DNA of 64,000 bases from Phorcus lineatus (lineage: Eukaryota; Mollusca; Gastropoda; Trochida; Trochidae). The position numbers were made by a program, and so were the translations under genes. Position 1 is the stretch's first letter. Every line of letters begins with the position of its first letter. The stretch lies in the NCBI GenBank assembly GCA_921293015.1, contig OV121086.1, positions 43,851,402 through 43,915,401 of the forward strand, in the 5' to 3' direction. This document shows positions 1-12,000 of this stretch, in pieces. The notes beneath the pieces were generated by a model. That model was not told where the DNA came from, did no database searches, and was given only the letters and a program-made list of their open reading frames with translations.

Positions 1-8
1 ATAAAGCA

Positions 9-21
9 ATTTCGACGAAAT
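9..21. other. Conserved 13-bp dyad in each monomer
   Basis: ATTTCGACGAAAT is a perfect inverted repeat with 6-bp arms around one central A, and it contains two CpGs. It recurs in most monomers. The commonest change, TTCG to TTTG, breaks one arm. The transposon target duplication TTC (phase 11-13) lies in its left arm. A dyad this size could be a protein binding site, but no factor is implied by the sequence alone. Confidence 0.85.
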
Positions 22-36
22 CTTTTTCCTTAGATA

Positions 37-52
37 TGACCTTTGGTTGACC
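37..52. other. Paired TGACC half-sites in each monomer
   Basis: TGACCTTTGGTTGACC contains two TGACC words with 6 bp between them. Read on the minus strand it gives GGTCA and CCAAAGGTCA, which resemble the AGGTCA half-site bound by nuclear receptors such as HNF4, ERR and ROR. The second half-site is nearly invariant. The first is broken in scattered monomers where TGACC is TGACA. Binding is inference only. Confidence 0.5.
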
Positions 53-91
53 GCAGTAGTCAAAAGAACATATACATAGGTCTCGCGCCCA

Positions 92-159
92 ATTTTGACG
101 CCTTTGATTTTCAAGCGTCGAGGGTTATGCCCCTTTGAAAATGGCGATTACGTCAAAAT
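92..159. other. Long-spaced inverted repeat in each monomer
   Basis: ATTTTGACG (92-100) and CGTCAAAAT (151-159) are perfect 9-bp complements 50 bp apart, straddling the chosen monomer boundary. In monomers with the AATTAAGC variant the arms extend to 10 bp. The left arm overlaps the hairpin at 97-119, so the two pairings are mutually exclusive. Confidence 0.75.
97..119. other. Conserved hairpin in each monomer
   Basis: GACGC (97-101) pairs with GCGTC (115-119), and after a CT bulge TTGA (104-107) pairs with TCAA (111-114) around a TTT loop. Monomers with GAAGCC, GATTCC, AAGTGTCG or GCGTTGAG lose one pair, and I saw no compensating change. The structure is therefore present but not evidently under selection. 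Confidence 0.6.
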
Positions 160-3100
160 AAAGCAATTTCGACGAAATCTTTTTCCTTAGATATGACCTT
201 TGGTTGACCGCAGTAGTCAAAAGAGCATATACATAGGTCTCGCGCTCAATTTTGACGCCTTTGATTTTCAAGCGTCGAGGGTTATGCCCCTTTGAAAATG
301 GCGATTACGTCAAAATAAAGCAATTTCGACGAAATCTTTTTCCTTAGATATGACCTTTGGTTGACCGCAGTAGTCAAAAGAGCATATACATACGTCTCGC
401 GCCCAATTTTGACGCCTTTGATTTTCAAGCGTCGAGGGTTATGCCCCTTTGAAAATGGCGATTACGTCAAAATAAAGCAATTTCGACGAAATCTTTTTCC
501 TTAAATATGACCTTTGGTTGACCGCAGTAGTCAAAAGAGCATATACATAGGTCTCGCGCCCAATTTTGACGCCTTTGATTTTCAAGCGTCGAGGGTTATG
601 CCCCTTTGAAAATGGCGATTACGTCAAAATAAAGCAATTTCGACGAAATCTTTTTCCTTAGATATGACCTTTGGTTGACCGCAGTAGTCAAAAGAGCATA
701 TACATAGGTCTCGCGCCCAATTTTGACGCCTTTGATTTTCAAGCGTCGAGGGTTATGCCCCTTTGAAAATGGCGATTACGTCAAAATAAAGCAATTTCGA
801 CGAAATCTTTTTCCTTAGATATGACCTTTGGTTGACCGCAGTAGTCAAAAGAGCATATACATAGGTCTCGCGCTCAATTTTGACGCCTTTGATTTTCAAG
901 CGTCGAGGGTTATGCCCCTTTGAAAATGGCGATTACGTCAAAATAAAGCAATTTCGACGAAATCTTTTTCCTTAGATATGACCTTTGGTTGACCGCAGTA
1001 GTCAAAAGAGCATATACATACGTCTCGCGCCCAATTTTGACGCCTTTGATTTTCAAGCGTAGAGGGTTATGCCCCTTTGAAAATGGCGATTACGTCAAAA
1101 TAAAGCAATTTCGACGAAATCTTTTTCCTTAGATATGACCTTTGGTTGACCGCAGTAGTCAAAAGAGCATATACATACGTCTCGCGCCCAATTTTGACGC
1201 CTTTGATTTTCAAGCGTCGAGGGTTATGCCCCTTTGAAAATGGCGATTACGTCAAAATAAAGCAATTTCGACGAAATCTTTTTCCTTAGATATGACCTTT
1301 GGTTGACCGCAGTAGTCAAAAGAGCATATACATAGGTCTCGTGCCCAATTTTGACGCCTTTGATTTTCAAGCGTCGAGGGTTATGCCCCTTTGAAAATGG
1401 CGATTACGTCAAAATAAAGCAATTTCGACGAAATCTTTTTCCTTAGATATGACCTTTGGTTGACCGCAGTAGTCAAAAGAGCATATACATAGGTCTCGCG
1501 CCCAATTTTGACGCCTTTGATTTTCAAGCGTCGAGGGTTGTGCCCCTTTGAAAATGGCGATTACGTCAAAATAAAGCAATTTCGACGAAATCTTTTTCCT
1601 TAGATATGACCTTTGGTTGACCGCAGTAGTCAAAAGAACATATACATAGGTCTCGCGCCCAATTTTGACGCCTTTGATTTTCAAGCGTCGAGGGTTATGC
1701 CCCTTTGAAAATGGCGATTACGTCAAAATAAAGCAATTTCGACGAAATCTTTTTCCTTAGATATGACCTTTGGTTGACCGCAGTAGTCAAAAGAGCATAT
1801 ACATAGGTCTCGCGCTCAATTTTGACGCCTTTGATTTTCAAGCGTAGAGGGTTATGCCCCTTTGAAAATGGCGATTACGTCAAAATAAAGCAATTTCGAC
1901 GAAATCTTTTTCCTTAGATATGACCTTTGGTTGACCGCAGTAGTCAAAAGAGCATATACATACGTCTCGCGCCCAATTTTGACGCCTTTGATTTTCAAGC
2001 GTCGAGGGTTATGCCCCTTTGAAAATGGCGATTACGTCAAAATAAAGCAATTTCGACGAAATCTTTTTCCTTAGATATGACCTTTGGTTGACCGCAGTAG
2101 TCAAAAGAGCATATACATAGGTCTCGTGCCCAATTTTGACGCCTTTGATTTTCAAGCGTCGAGGGTTATGCCCCTTTGAAAATGGCGATTACGTCAAAAT
2201 AAAGCAATTTCGACGAAATCTTTTTCCTTAGATATGACCTTTGGTTGACCGCAGTAGTCAAAAGAGCATATACATAGGTCTCGTGCCCAATTTTGACGCC
2301 TTTGATTTTCAAGCGTCGAGGGTTATGCCCCTTTGAAAATGGCGATTACGTCAAAATAAAGCAATTTCGACGAAATCTTTTTCCTTAAATATGACCTTTG
2401 GTTGACCGCAGTAGTCAAAAGAGCATATACATACGTCTCGCGCCCAATTTTGACGCCTTTGATTTTCAAGCGTCGAGGGTTATGCCCCTTTGAAAATGGC
2501 GATTACGTCAAAATAAAGCAATTTCGACGAAATCTTTTTCCTTAGATATGACCTTTGGTTGACCGCAGTAGTCAAAAGAGCATATACATAGGTCTCGCGC
2601 CCAATTTTGACGCCTTTGATTTTCAAGCGTTGAGGGTTATGCCCCTTTGAAAATGGCGATTACGTCAAAATAAAGCAATTTCGACGAAATCTTTTTCCTT
2701 AGATATGACCTTTGGTTGACCGCAGTAGTCAAAAGAGCATATACATAGGTCTTGCGCCCAATTTTGACGCCTTTGATTTTCAAGCGTCGAGGGTTATGCC
2801 CCTTTGAAAATGGTGATTACGTCAAAATAAAGCAATTTCGACGAACTCTTTTTCCTTAGATATGACCTTTGGTTGACCGCAGTAGTCAAAAGAGCATATA
2901 CATAGGTCTCGCGCCCAATTTTGACGCCTTTGATTTTCAAGCGTCGAGGGTTATGCCCCTTTGAAAATGGCGATTACGTCAAAATAAAGCAATTTCGACG
3001 AAATCTTTTTCCTTAGATATGACCTTTGGTTGACCGCAGTAGTCAAAAGAGCATATACATAGGTCTCGCGCCCAATTTTGACGCCTTTGATTTTCAAGCG

Positions 3101-5495
3101 TCGAGGGTTATGCCCCTTTGAAAATGGCGATTACGTCAAAATAAAGCAATTTCGACGAAATCTTTTTCCTTAGATATGACCTTTGGTTGACCGCAGTAGT
3201 CAAAAGAGCATATACATAGGTCTCGCGCCCAATTTTGACGCCTTTGATTTTCAAGCGTCGAGGGTTATGCCCCTTTGAAAATGGCGATTACGTCAAAATA
3301 AAGCAATTTCGACGAAATCTTTTTCCTTAGATATGACCTTTGGTTGACCGCAGTAGTCAAAAGAGCATATACATAGGTCTCGCGCCCAATTTTGACGCCT
3401 TTGATTTTCAAGCGTCGAGGGTTATGCCCCTTTGAAAATGGCGATTACGTCAAAATAAAGCAATTTCGACGAAATCTTTTTCCTTAGATATGACCTTTGG
3501 TTGACCGCAGTAGTCAAAAGAGCATATACATAGGTCTCGCGCCCAATTTTGACGCCTTTGATTTTCAAGCGTCGAGGGTTATGCCCCTTTGAAAATGGCG
3601 ATTACGTCAAAATAAAGCAATTTCGACGATATCTTTTTCCTTAGATATGACCTTTGGTTGACCGCAGTAGTCAAAAGAGCATATACATAGGTCTCGCGCC
3701 CAATTTTGACGCCTTTGATTTTCAAGCGTCGAGGGTTATGCCCCTTTGAAAATAGCGATTACGTCAAAATAAAGCAATTTCGACGAAATCTTTTTCCTTA
3801 GATATGACCTTTGGTTGACCGCAGTAGTCAAAAGAGCATATACATAGGTCTCGCGCCCAATTTTGACGCCTTTGATTTTCAAGCGTCGAGGGTTATGCCC
3901 CTTTGAAAATGGCGATTACGTCAAAATAAAGCAATTTCGACGAAATCTTTTTCCTTAGATATGACCTTTGGTTGACCGCAGTAGTCAAAAGAGCATATAC
4001 ATAGGTCTCGCGCCCAACTTTAACGCCTTTGATTTTCAAGCGTCGAGGGTTATGCCCCTTTGAAAATGGCGATTACGTCAAAATAAAGCAATTTCGACGA
4101 AATCTTTTTCCTTAGATATGACCTTTGGTTGACCGCAGTAGTCAAAAGAGCATATACATAGGTCTCGCGCCCAATTTTGACGCCTTTGATTTTCAAGCGT
4201 CGAGGGTTATGCCCCTTTGAAAATGGCGATTACGTCAAAATAAAGCAATTTCGACGAAATCTTTTTCCTTAGATATGACCTTTGGTTGACCGCAGTAGTC
4301 AAAAGAGCATATACATAGGTCTCGCGCCCAATTTTGACGCCTTTGATTTTCAAGCGTCGAGGGTTGTGCCCCTTTGAAAATGGCGATTACGTCAAAATAA
4401 AGCAATTTCGACGAAATCTTTTTCCTTAGATATGACCTTTGGTTGACCGCAGTAGTCAAAAGAACATATACATAGGTCTCGCGCCCAATTTTGACGCCTT
4501 TGATTTTCAAGCGTCGAGGGTTGTGCCCCTTTGAAAATGGCGATTACGTCAAAATAAAGCAATTTCGACGAAATCTTTTTCCTTAGATATGACCTTTGGT
4601 TGACCGCAGTAGTCAAAAGAGCATATACATAGGTCTCGCGCTCAATTTTGACGCCTTTGATTTTCAAGCGTCGAGGGTTATGCCCCTTTGAAAATGGCGA
4701 TTACGTCAAAATAAAGCAATTTCGACGAAATCTTTTTCCTTAGATATGACCTTTGGTTGACCGCAGTAGTCAAAAGAGCATATACATACGTCTCGCGCCC
4801 AATTTTGACGCCTTTGATTTTCAAGCGTCGAGGGTTATGCCCCTTTGAAAATGGCGATTACGTCAAAATAAAGCAATTTCGACGAAATCTTTTTCCTTAG
4901 ATATGACCTTTGGTTGACCGCAGTAGTCAAAAGAGCATATACATAGGTCTCGTGCCCAATTTTGACGCCTTTGATTTTCAAGCGTCGAGGGTTATGCCCC
5001 TTTGAAAATGGCGATTACGTCAAAATAAAGCAATTTCGACGAAATCTTTTTCCTTAGATATGACCTTTGGTTGACCGCAGTAGTCAAAAGAGCATATACA
5101 TAGGTCTCGCGCTCAATTTTGACGCCTTTGATTTTCAAGCGTCGAGGGTTATGCCCCTTTGAAAATGGCGATTACGTCAAAATAAAGCAATTTCGACGAA
5201 ATCTTTTTCCTTAGATATGACCTTTGGTTGACCGCAGTAGTCAAAAGAGCATATACATACGTCTCGCGCCCAATTTTGACGCCTTTGATTTTCAAGCGTC
5301 GAGGGTTATGCCCCTTTGAAAATGGCGATTACGTCAAAATAAAGCAATTTCGACGAAATCTTTTTCCTTAGATATGACCTTTGGTTGACCGCAGTAGTCA
5401 AAAGAGCATATACATAGGTCTTGCGCCCAATTTTGACGCCTTTGATTTTCAAGCGTCGAGGGTTATGCCCCTTTGAAAATGGTGATTACGTCAAA

Positions 5496-5628
5496 ATAAA
5501 GCAATTTCGACGAACTCTTTTTCCTTAGAGTCAAAAGAGCATATACATAGGTCTCGCGCCCAATTTTGACGCCTTTGATTTTCAAGCGTCGAGGGTTATG
5601 CCCCTTTGAAAATGGCGATTACGTCAAA
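5496..5628. repeat. Truncated satellite monomer (133 bp)
   Basis: A 24-bp deletion at 5,529/5,530 joins CCTTAGA directly to GTCAAAAG and removes the whole TGACC half-site region. Only a 1-bp overlap is shared at the breakpoints, consistent with end joining or slippage. The homologous monomer 17 repeats upstream (GAACTC at 2,843) is intact, so the loss happened after that duplication. Confidence 0.95.
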
Positions 5629-8600
5629 ATAAAGCAATTTCGACGAAATCTTTTTCCTTAGATATGACCTTTGGTTGACCGCAGTAGTCAAAAGAGCATA
5701 TACATAGGTCTCGCGCCCAATTTTGACGCCTTTGATTTTCAAGCGTCGAGGGTTATGCCCCTTTGAAAATGGCGATTACGTCAAAATAAAGCAATTTCGA
5801 CGAAATCTTTTTCCTTAGATATGACCTTTGGTTGACCGCAGTAGTCAAAAGAGCATATACATAGGTCTCGCGCCCAATTTTGACGCCTTTGATTTTCAAG
5901 CGTCGAGGGTCATGCCCCTTTGAAAATGGCGATTACGTCAAAATAAAGCAATTTCGACGAAATCTTTTTCCTTAGATATGACCTTTGGTTGACCGCAGAA
6001 GTCAAAAGAGCATATACATAGGTCTCGCGCCCAATTTTGACGCCTTTGATTTTCAAGCGTCGAGGGTTATGCCCCTTTGAAAATGGCGATTACGTCAAAA
6101 TAAAGCAATTTCGACGAAATCTTTTTCCTTAGATATGACCTTTGGTTGACCGCAGTAGTCAAAAGAGCATATACATAGGTCTCGCGCCCAATTTTGACGC
6201 CTTTGATTTTCAAGCGTCGAGGGTTATGCCCCTTTGAAAATGGCGATTACGTCAAAATAAAGCAATTTTGACGAAATCTTTTTCCTTAGATATGACCTTT
6301 GGTTGATCGCAGTAGTCAAAAGAGCATATACATAGGTCTCGCGCCCAATTTTGACACCTTTGATTTTCAAGCGTCGAGGGTCATGCCCCTTTGAAAATGG
6401 CGATTACGTCAAAATAAAGCAATTTCGACGAAATCTTTTTCCTTAGATATGACCTTTGGTTGACCGCAGTAGTCAAAAGAGCATATACATAGGTCTCGCG
6501 CCCAATTTTGACGCCTTTGATTTTCAAGCGTCGAGGGTTATGCCCCTTTGAAAATGGCGATTACGTCAAAATAAAGCAATTTCGACGAAATATTTTTCCT
6601 TAGATATGACCTTTGGTTGACCGCAGTAGTCAAAAGAGCATATACATAGGTCTCGCGCCCAATTTTGACGCCTTTGATTTTCAAGCGTCGAGGGTTATGC
6701 CCCTTTGAAAATAGCGATTACGTCAAAATAAAGCAATTTCGACGAAATCTTTTTCCTTAGATATGACCTTTGGTTGACCGCAGTAGTCAAAAGAGCATAT
6801 ACATAGGTCTCGCGCCCAATTTTGACGCCTTTGATTTTCAAGCGTCGAGGGTTATGCCCCTTTGAAAATGGCGATTACGTCAAAATTAAGCAATTTCGAC
6901 GAAATCTTTTTCCTTAGATATGACCTTTGGTTGACCGCAGTAGTCAAAAGAGCATATACATAGGTCTCGCGCCCAATTTTGACGCCTTTGATTTTCAAGC
7001 GTCGAGGGTTATGCCCCTTTGAAAATGGCGATTACGTCAAAATAAAGCAATTTTGAAGAAATCTTTTTCCTTAGATATGACCTTTGGTTGATCGCAGTAG
7101 TCAAAAGAGCATATACATAGGTCTCGCGCCCAATTTTGACACCTTTGATTTTCAAGCGTCGAGGGTCATGCCCCTTTGAAAATGGCGATTACGTCAAAAT
7201 AAAGCAATTTCGACGAAATCTTTTTCCTTAGATATGACCTTTGGTTGACCGCAGTAGTCAAAAGAGCATATACATAGGTCTCGCGCCCAATTTTGACGCC
7301 TTTGATTTTTAAGCGTCGAGGGTTATGCCCCTTTGAAAATGGCGATTACGTCAAAATAAAGCAATTTCGACGAAATCATTTTCCTTAGATATGACCTTTG
7401 GTTGACCGCAGTAGTCAAAAGAGCATATACATAGGTCTCGCGCCCAATTTTGAAGCCTTTGATTTTCAAGCGTCGAGGGTTATGCCCCTTTGAAAATGGC
7501 GATTACGTCAAAATAAAGCAATTTCGACGAAATCTTTTTCCTTAGATATGACATTTGGTTGACCGCAGTAGTCAAAAGAGCATATACATAGGTCTCGCGC
7601 CCAATTTTGACGCCTTTGATTTTCAAGCGTCGAGGGTTATGCCCCTTTGAAAATGGCGATTACGTCAAAATAAAGCAATTTCGACGAAATCTTTTTCCTT
7701 AGATATGACCTTTGGTTGACCGCAGTAGTCAAAAGAGCATATACATAGGTCTCGCGCCCAATTTTGACGCCTTTGATTTTCAAGCGTCGAGGGTCATGCC
7801 CCTTTGAAAATGGCGATTACGTCAAAATAAAGCAATTTCGACGAAATCTTTTTCCTTAGATATGACCTTTGGTTGACCGCAGTAGTCAAAAGAGCATATA
7901 CATAGGTCTCGCGCCCAATTTTGACGCCTTTGATTTTCAAGCGTCGAGGGTTATGCCCCTTTGAAAATGGCGATTACGTCAAAATAAAGCAATTTCGACG
8001 AAATCTTTTTCCTTAGATATGACCTTTGGTTGACCGCAGTAGTCAAAAGAGCATATACATAGGTCTCGCGCCCAATTTTGACGCCTTTGATTTTCAAGCG
8101 TCGAGGGTTATGCCCCTTTGAAAATGGCGATTACGTCAAAATAAAGCAATTTCGACGAAATCTTTTTCCTTAGATATGACCTTTGGTTGACCGCAGTAGT
8201 CAAAAGAGCATATACATAGGTCTCGCGCCCAATTTTGACGCCTTTGATTTTCAAGCGTCGAGGGTTATGCCCCTTTGAAAATGGCGATTACGTCAAAATA
8301 AAGCAATTTCGACGAAATCTTTTTCGTTAGATATGACCTTTGGTTGACCGCAGTAGTCAAAAGAGCATATACATAGGTCTCGCGCCCAATTTTGACGCCT
8401 TTGATTTTCAAGCGTCGAGGGTTATGCCCCTTTGAAAATGGCGATTACGTCAAAATAAAGCAATTTCGACGAAATCTTTTTCCTTAGATATGACCTTTGG
8501 TTGACAGCAGTAGTCAAAAGAGCATATACATAGGTCTCGCGCCCAATTTTGACGCCTTTGATTTTCAAGCGTCGAGGGTTATGCCCCTTTGAAAATGGCG

Positions 8601-9000
8601 ATTACGTCAAAATAAAGCAATTTCGACGAAATCTTTTTCCTTAGATATGACCTTTGGTTGACCGCAGTAGTCAAAAGAGCATATACATAGGTCTCGCGCC
8701 CAATTTTGACGCCTTTGATTTTCAAGCGTCGAGGGTTATGCCCCTTTGAAAATGGCGATTACGTCAAAATAAAGCAATTTCGACGAAATCTTTTTCCTTA
8801 GATATGACCTTTGGTTGACCGCAGTAGTCAAAAGAGCATATACATAGGTCTCGCGCCCAATTTTGATGCCTTTGATTTTCAAGCGTCGAGGGTTATGCCC
8901 CTTTGAAAATGGCGATTACGTCAAAATAAAGCAATTTCGACGAAATCTTTTTCCTTAGATATGACCTTTGGTTGACCGCAGTAGTCAAAAGAGCATATAC
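5629..9000. repeat. Array zone B: near-consensus monomers
   Basis: Mostly consensus monomers with scattered GGTCATG, TTTGAAGCC and TTGAAG variants and few diagnostic blocks. No indel and no non-satellite sequence was seen. Confidence 0.7.
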
Positions 9001-12000
9001 ATAGGTCTCGCGCCCAATTTTGACGCCTTTGATTTTCAAGCGTCGAGGGTTGTGCCCCTTTGAAAATGGCGATTACGTCAAAATAAAACAATTTCGACGA
9101 AATCTTTTTCCTTAGATATGACCTTTGGTTGACCGCAGTAGTCAAAAGAGCATATACATAGGTCTCGCGCCCAATTTTGACGCCTTTGATTTTCAAGCGT
9201 CGAGGGTTATGCCCCTTTGAAAATGGCGATTACGTCAAAATAAAGCAATTTCGACGAAATCATTTTCCTTAGATATGACCTTTGGTTGACCGCAGTAGTC
9301 AAAAGAGCATATACATAGGTCTCGCGCCCAATTTTGAAGCCTTTGATTTTCAAGCGTCGAGGGTTATGCCCCTTTGAAAATGGCGATTACGTCAAAATAA
9401 AGCAATTTCGACGAAATCTTTTTCCTTAGATATGACATTTGGTTGACCGCAGTAGTCAAAAGAGCATATACATAGGTCTCGCGCCCAATTTTGACGCCTT
9501 TGATTTTCAAGCGTCGAGGGTTATGCCCCTTTGAAAATGGCGATTACGTCAAAATAAAGCAATTTCGACGAAATCTTTTTCCTTAGATATGACCTTTGGT
9601 TGACCGCAGTAGTCAAAAGAGCATATACATAGGTCTCGCGCCCAATTTTGACGCCTTTGATTTTCAAGCGTCGAGGGTCATGCCCCTTTGAAAATGGCGA
9701 TTACGTCAAAATAAAGCAATTTCGACGAAATCTTTTTCCTTAGATATGACATTTGGTTGACCGCAGTAGTCAAAAGAGCATATACATAGGTCTCGCGCCC
9801 AATTTTGACGCCTTTGATTTTCAAGCGTCGAGGGTTATGCCCCTTTGAAAATGGCGATTACGTCAAAATAAAGCAATTTCGACGAAATCTTTTTCGTTAG
9901 ATATGACCTTTGGTTGACCGCAGTAGTCAAAAGAGCATATACATAGGTCTCGCGCCCAATTTTGACGCCTTTGATTTTCAAGCGTCGAGGGTTATGCCCC
10001 TTTGAAAATGGCGATTACGTCAAAATAAAGCAATTTCGACGAAATCTTTTTCCTTAGATATGACATTTGGTTGACAGCAGTAGTCAAAAGAGCATATACA
10101 TAGGTCTCGCGCCCAATTTTGACGCCTTTGATTTTCAAGCGTCGAGGGTTGTGCCCCTTTGAAAATGGCGATTACGTCAAAATAAAACAATTTTGACGAA
10201 ATCTTTTTCCTTAGATATGACCTTTGGTTGACCGCAGTAGTCAAAAGAGCATATACATAGGTCTCGCGCCCAATTTTGACGCCTTTGATTTTCAAGCGTC
10301 GAGGGTTATGCCCCTTTGAAAATGGCGATTACGTCAAAATAAAGCAATTTCGACGAAATCTTTTTCCTTAGATATGACCTTTGGTTGACCGCAGTAGTCA
10401 AAAGAGCATATACATAGGTCTCGCGCCCAATTTTGACGCCTTTGATTTTCAAGTGTCGAGGTTTATGCCCCTTTGAAAATGGCGATTACGTCAAAATAAA
10501 GCAATTTCGACGAAATCTTTTTCCTTAGATATGACCTTTGGTTGACCGCAGTAGTCAAAAGAGCATATACATAGGTCTCGCGCCCAATTTTGACGCCTTT
10601 GATTTTCAAGCGTCGAGGGTTGTGCCCCTTTGAAAATGGCGATTACGTCAAAATAAAGCAATTTCGACGAAATCTTTTTCCTTAGATATGACATTTGGTT
10701 GACCGCAGTAGTCAAAAGAGCATATACATAGGTCTCGCGCCCAATTTTGACGCCTTTGATTTTCAAGCGTCGAGGGTTATGCCCCTTTGAAAATGGCGAT
10801 TACGTCAAAATAAAGCAATTTCGACGAAATCTTTTTCCTTAGATATGACCTTTGGTTGACCGCAGTAGTCAAAAGAGCATATACATAGGTCTCGCGCCCA
10901 ATTTTGACGCCTTTGATTTTCAAGCGTCGAGGGTTATGCCCCTTTGAAAATGGCGATTACGTCAAAATAAAGCAATTTCGACGAAATCTTTTTCCTTAGA
11001 TATGACCTTTGGTTGACCGCAGTAGTCAAAAGAGCATATACATAGGTCTCGCGCCCAATTTTGACGCCTTTGATTTTCAAGCGTCGAGGGTTGTGCCCCT
11101 TTGAAAATGGCGATTACGTCAAAATAAAACAATTTTGACGAAATCTTTTTCCTTAGATATGACCTTTGGTTGACCGCAGTAGTCAAAAGAGCATATACAT
11201 AGGTCTCGCGCCCAATTTTGACGCCTTTGATTTTCAAGCGTCGAGGGTTATGCCCCTTTGAAAATGGCGATTACGTCAAAATAAAGCAATTTCGACGAAA
11301 TCTTTTTCCTTAGATATGACCTTTGGTTGACCGCAGTAGTCAAAAGAGCATATACATAGGTCTCGCGCCCAATTTTGACGCCTTTGATTTTCAAGCGTCG
11401 AGGGTTGTGCCCCTTTGAAAATGGCGATTACGTCAAAATAAAGCAATTTCGACGAAATCTTTTTCCTTAGATATGACCTTTGGTTGACCGCAGTAGTCAA
11501 AAGAGCATATACATAGGTCTCGCGCCCAATTTTGACGCCTTTGATTTTCAAGCGTCGAGGGTTATGCCCCTTTGAAAATGGCGATTACGTCAAAATAAAG
11601 CAATTTCGACGAAATCTTTTTCCTTAGATATGACATTTGGTTGACCGCAGTAGTCAAAAGAGCATATACATAGGTCTCGCGCCCAATTTTGACGCCTTTG
11701 ATTTTCAAGCGTCGAGGGTTATGCCCCTTTGAAAATGGCGATTACGTCAAAATAAAGCAATTTCGACGAACTCTTTTTCCTTAGATATGACCTTTGGTTG
11801 ACCGCAGTAGTCAAAAGAGCATATACATAGGTCTCGCGCCCAATTTTGACGCCTTTGATTTTCAAGCGTCGAGGGTTGTGCCCCTTTGAAAATGGCGATT
11901 ACGTCAAAATTAAGCAATTTCGACGAAATCTTTTTCCTTAGATATGACCTTTGGTTGACCGCAGTAGTCAAAAGAGCATATACATAGGTCTCGCGCCCAA

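Larger units (their letters stand above)
1..157. repeat. Reference satellite monomer
   Basis: First full monomer, used here to define phase. It has 65 G+C of 157 bases (41%). CpGs number 10: two in TTCGACG, one in ACCGCAG, two in CTCGCGCCC, one in GACGCC, two in GCGTCGAG, one in GGCGAT and one in TACGTC. It carries a 13-bp dyad, a repeated TGACC half-site, a short hairpin and a longer inverted repeat, each listed separately. Because 157 leaves remainder 1 on division by 3, any reading frame shifts by one base per monomer, so the repeat cannot encode a repeated protein motif. I do not recognise the family with certainty. The roughly 160-bp bivalve satellites such as BIV160 are a candidate to compare, but I have not verified any match. 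Confidence 0.95.
1..5495. repeat. Array zone A: modules of 17-18 monomers
   Basis: Zone marked by ACGTCTCG in place of AGGTCTCG, CTCAATTTT and CTCGTGCCC. The GTTGTG monomer near 1,538 recurs at 4,364, which is 2,826 bp or 18 monomers away. The set CTTGCGCCC, GGTGATT, GAACTCTT near 2,751-2,843 recurs with its GAACTC at 5,512, which is 2,669 bp or 17 monomers away. The second copy has an extra tandem GTTGTG monomer. This is a partial segmental duplication within the array. The ACGTCTCG variant was not seen elsewhere in the window. Confidence 0.75.

Noticed and set aside
12-28. CENP-B box
   Set aside because: TTCGACGAAATC matches the TTCG, A and C positions, but the CGGG end reads CTTT, so only about six of nine essential bases agree.
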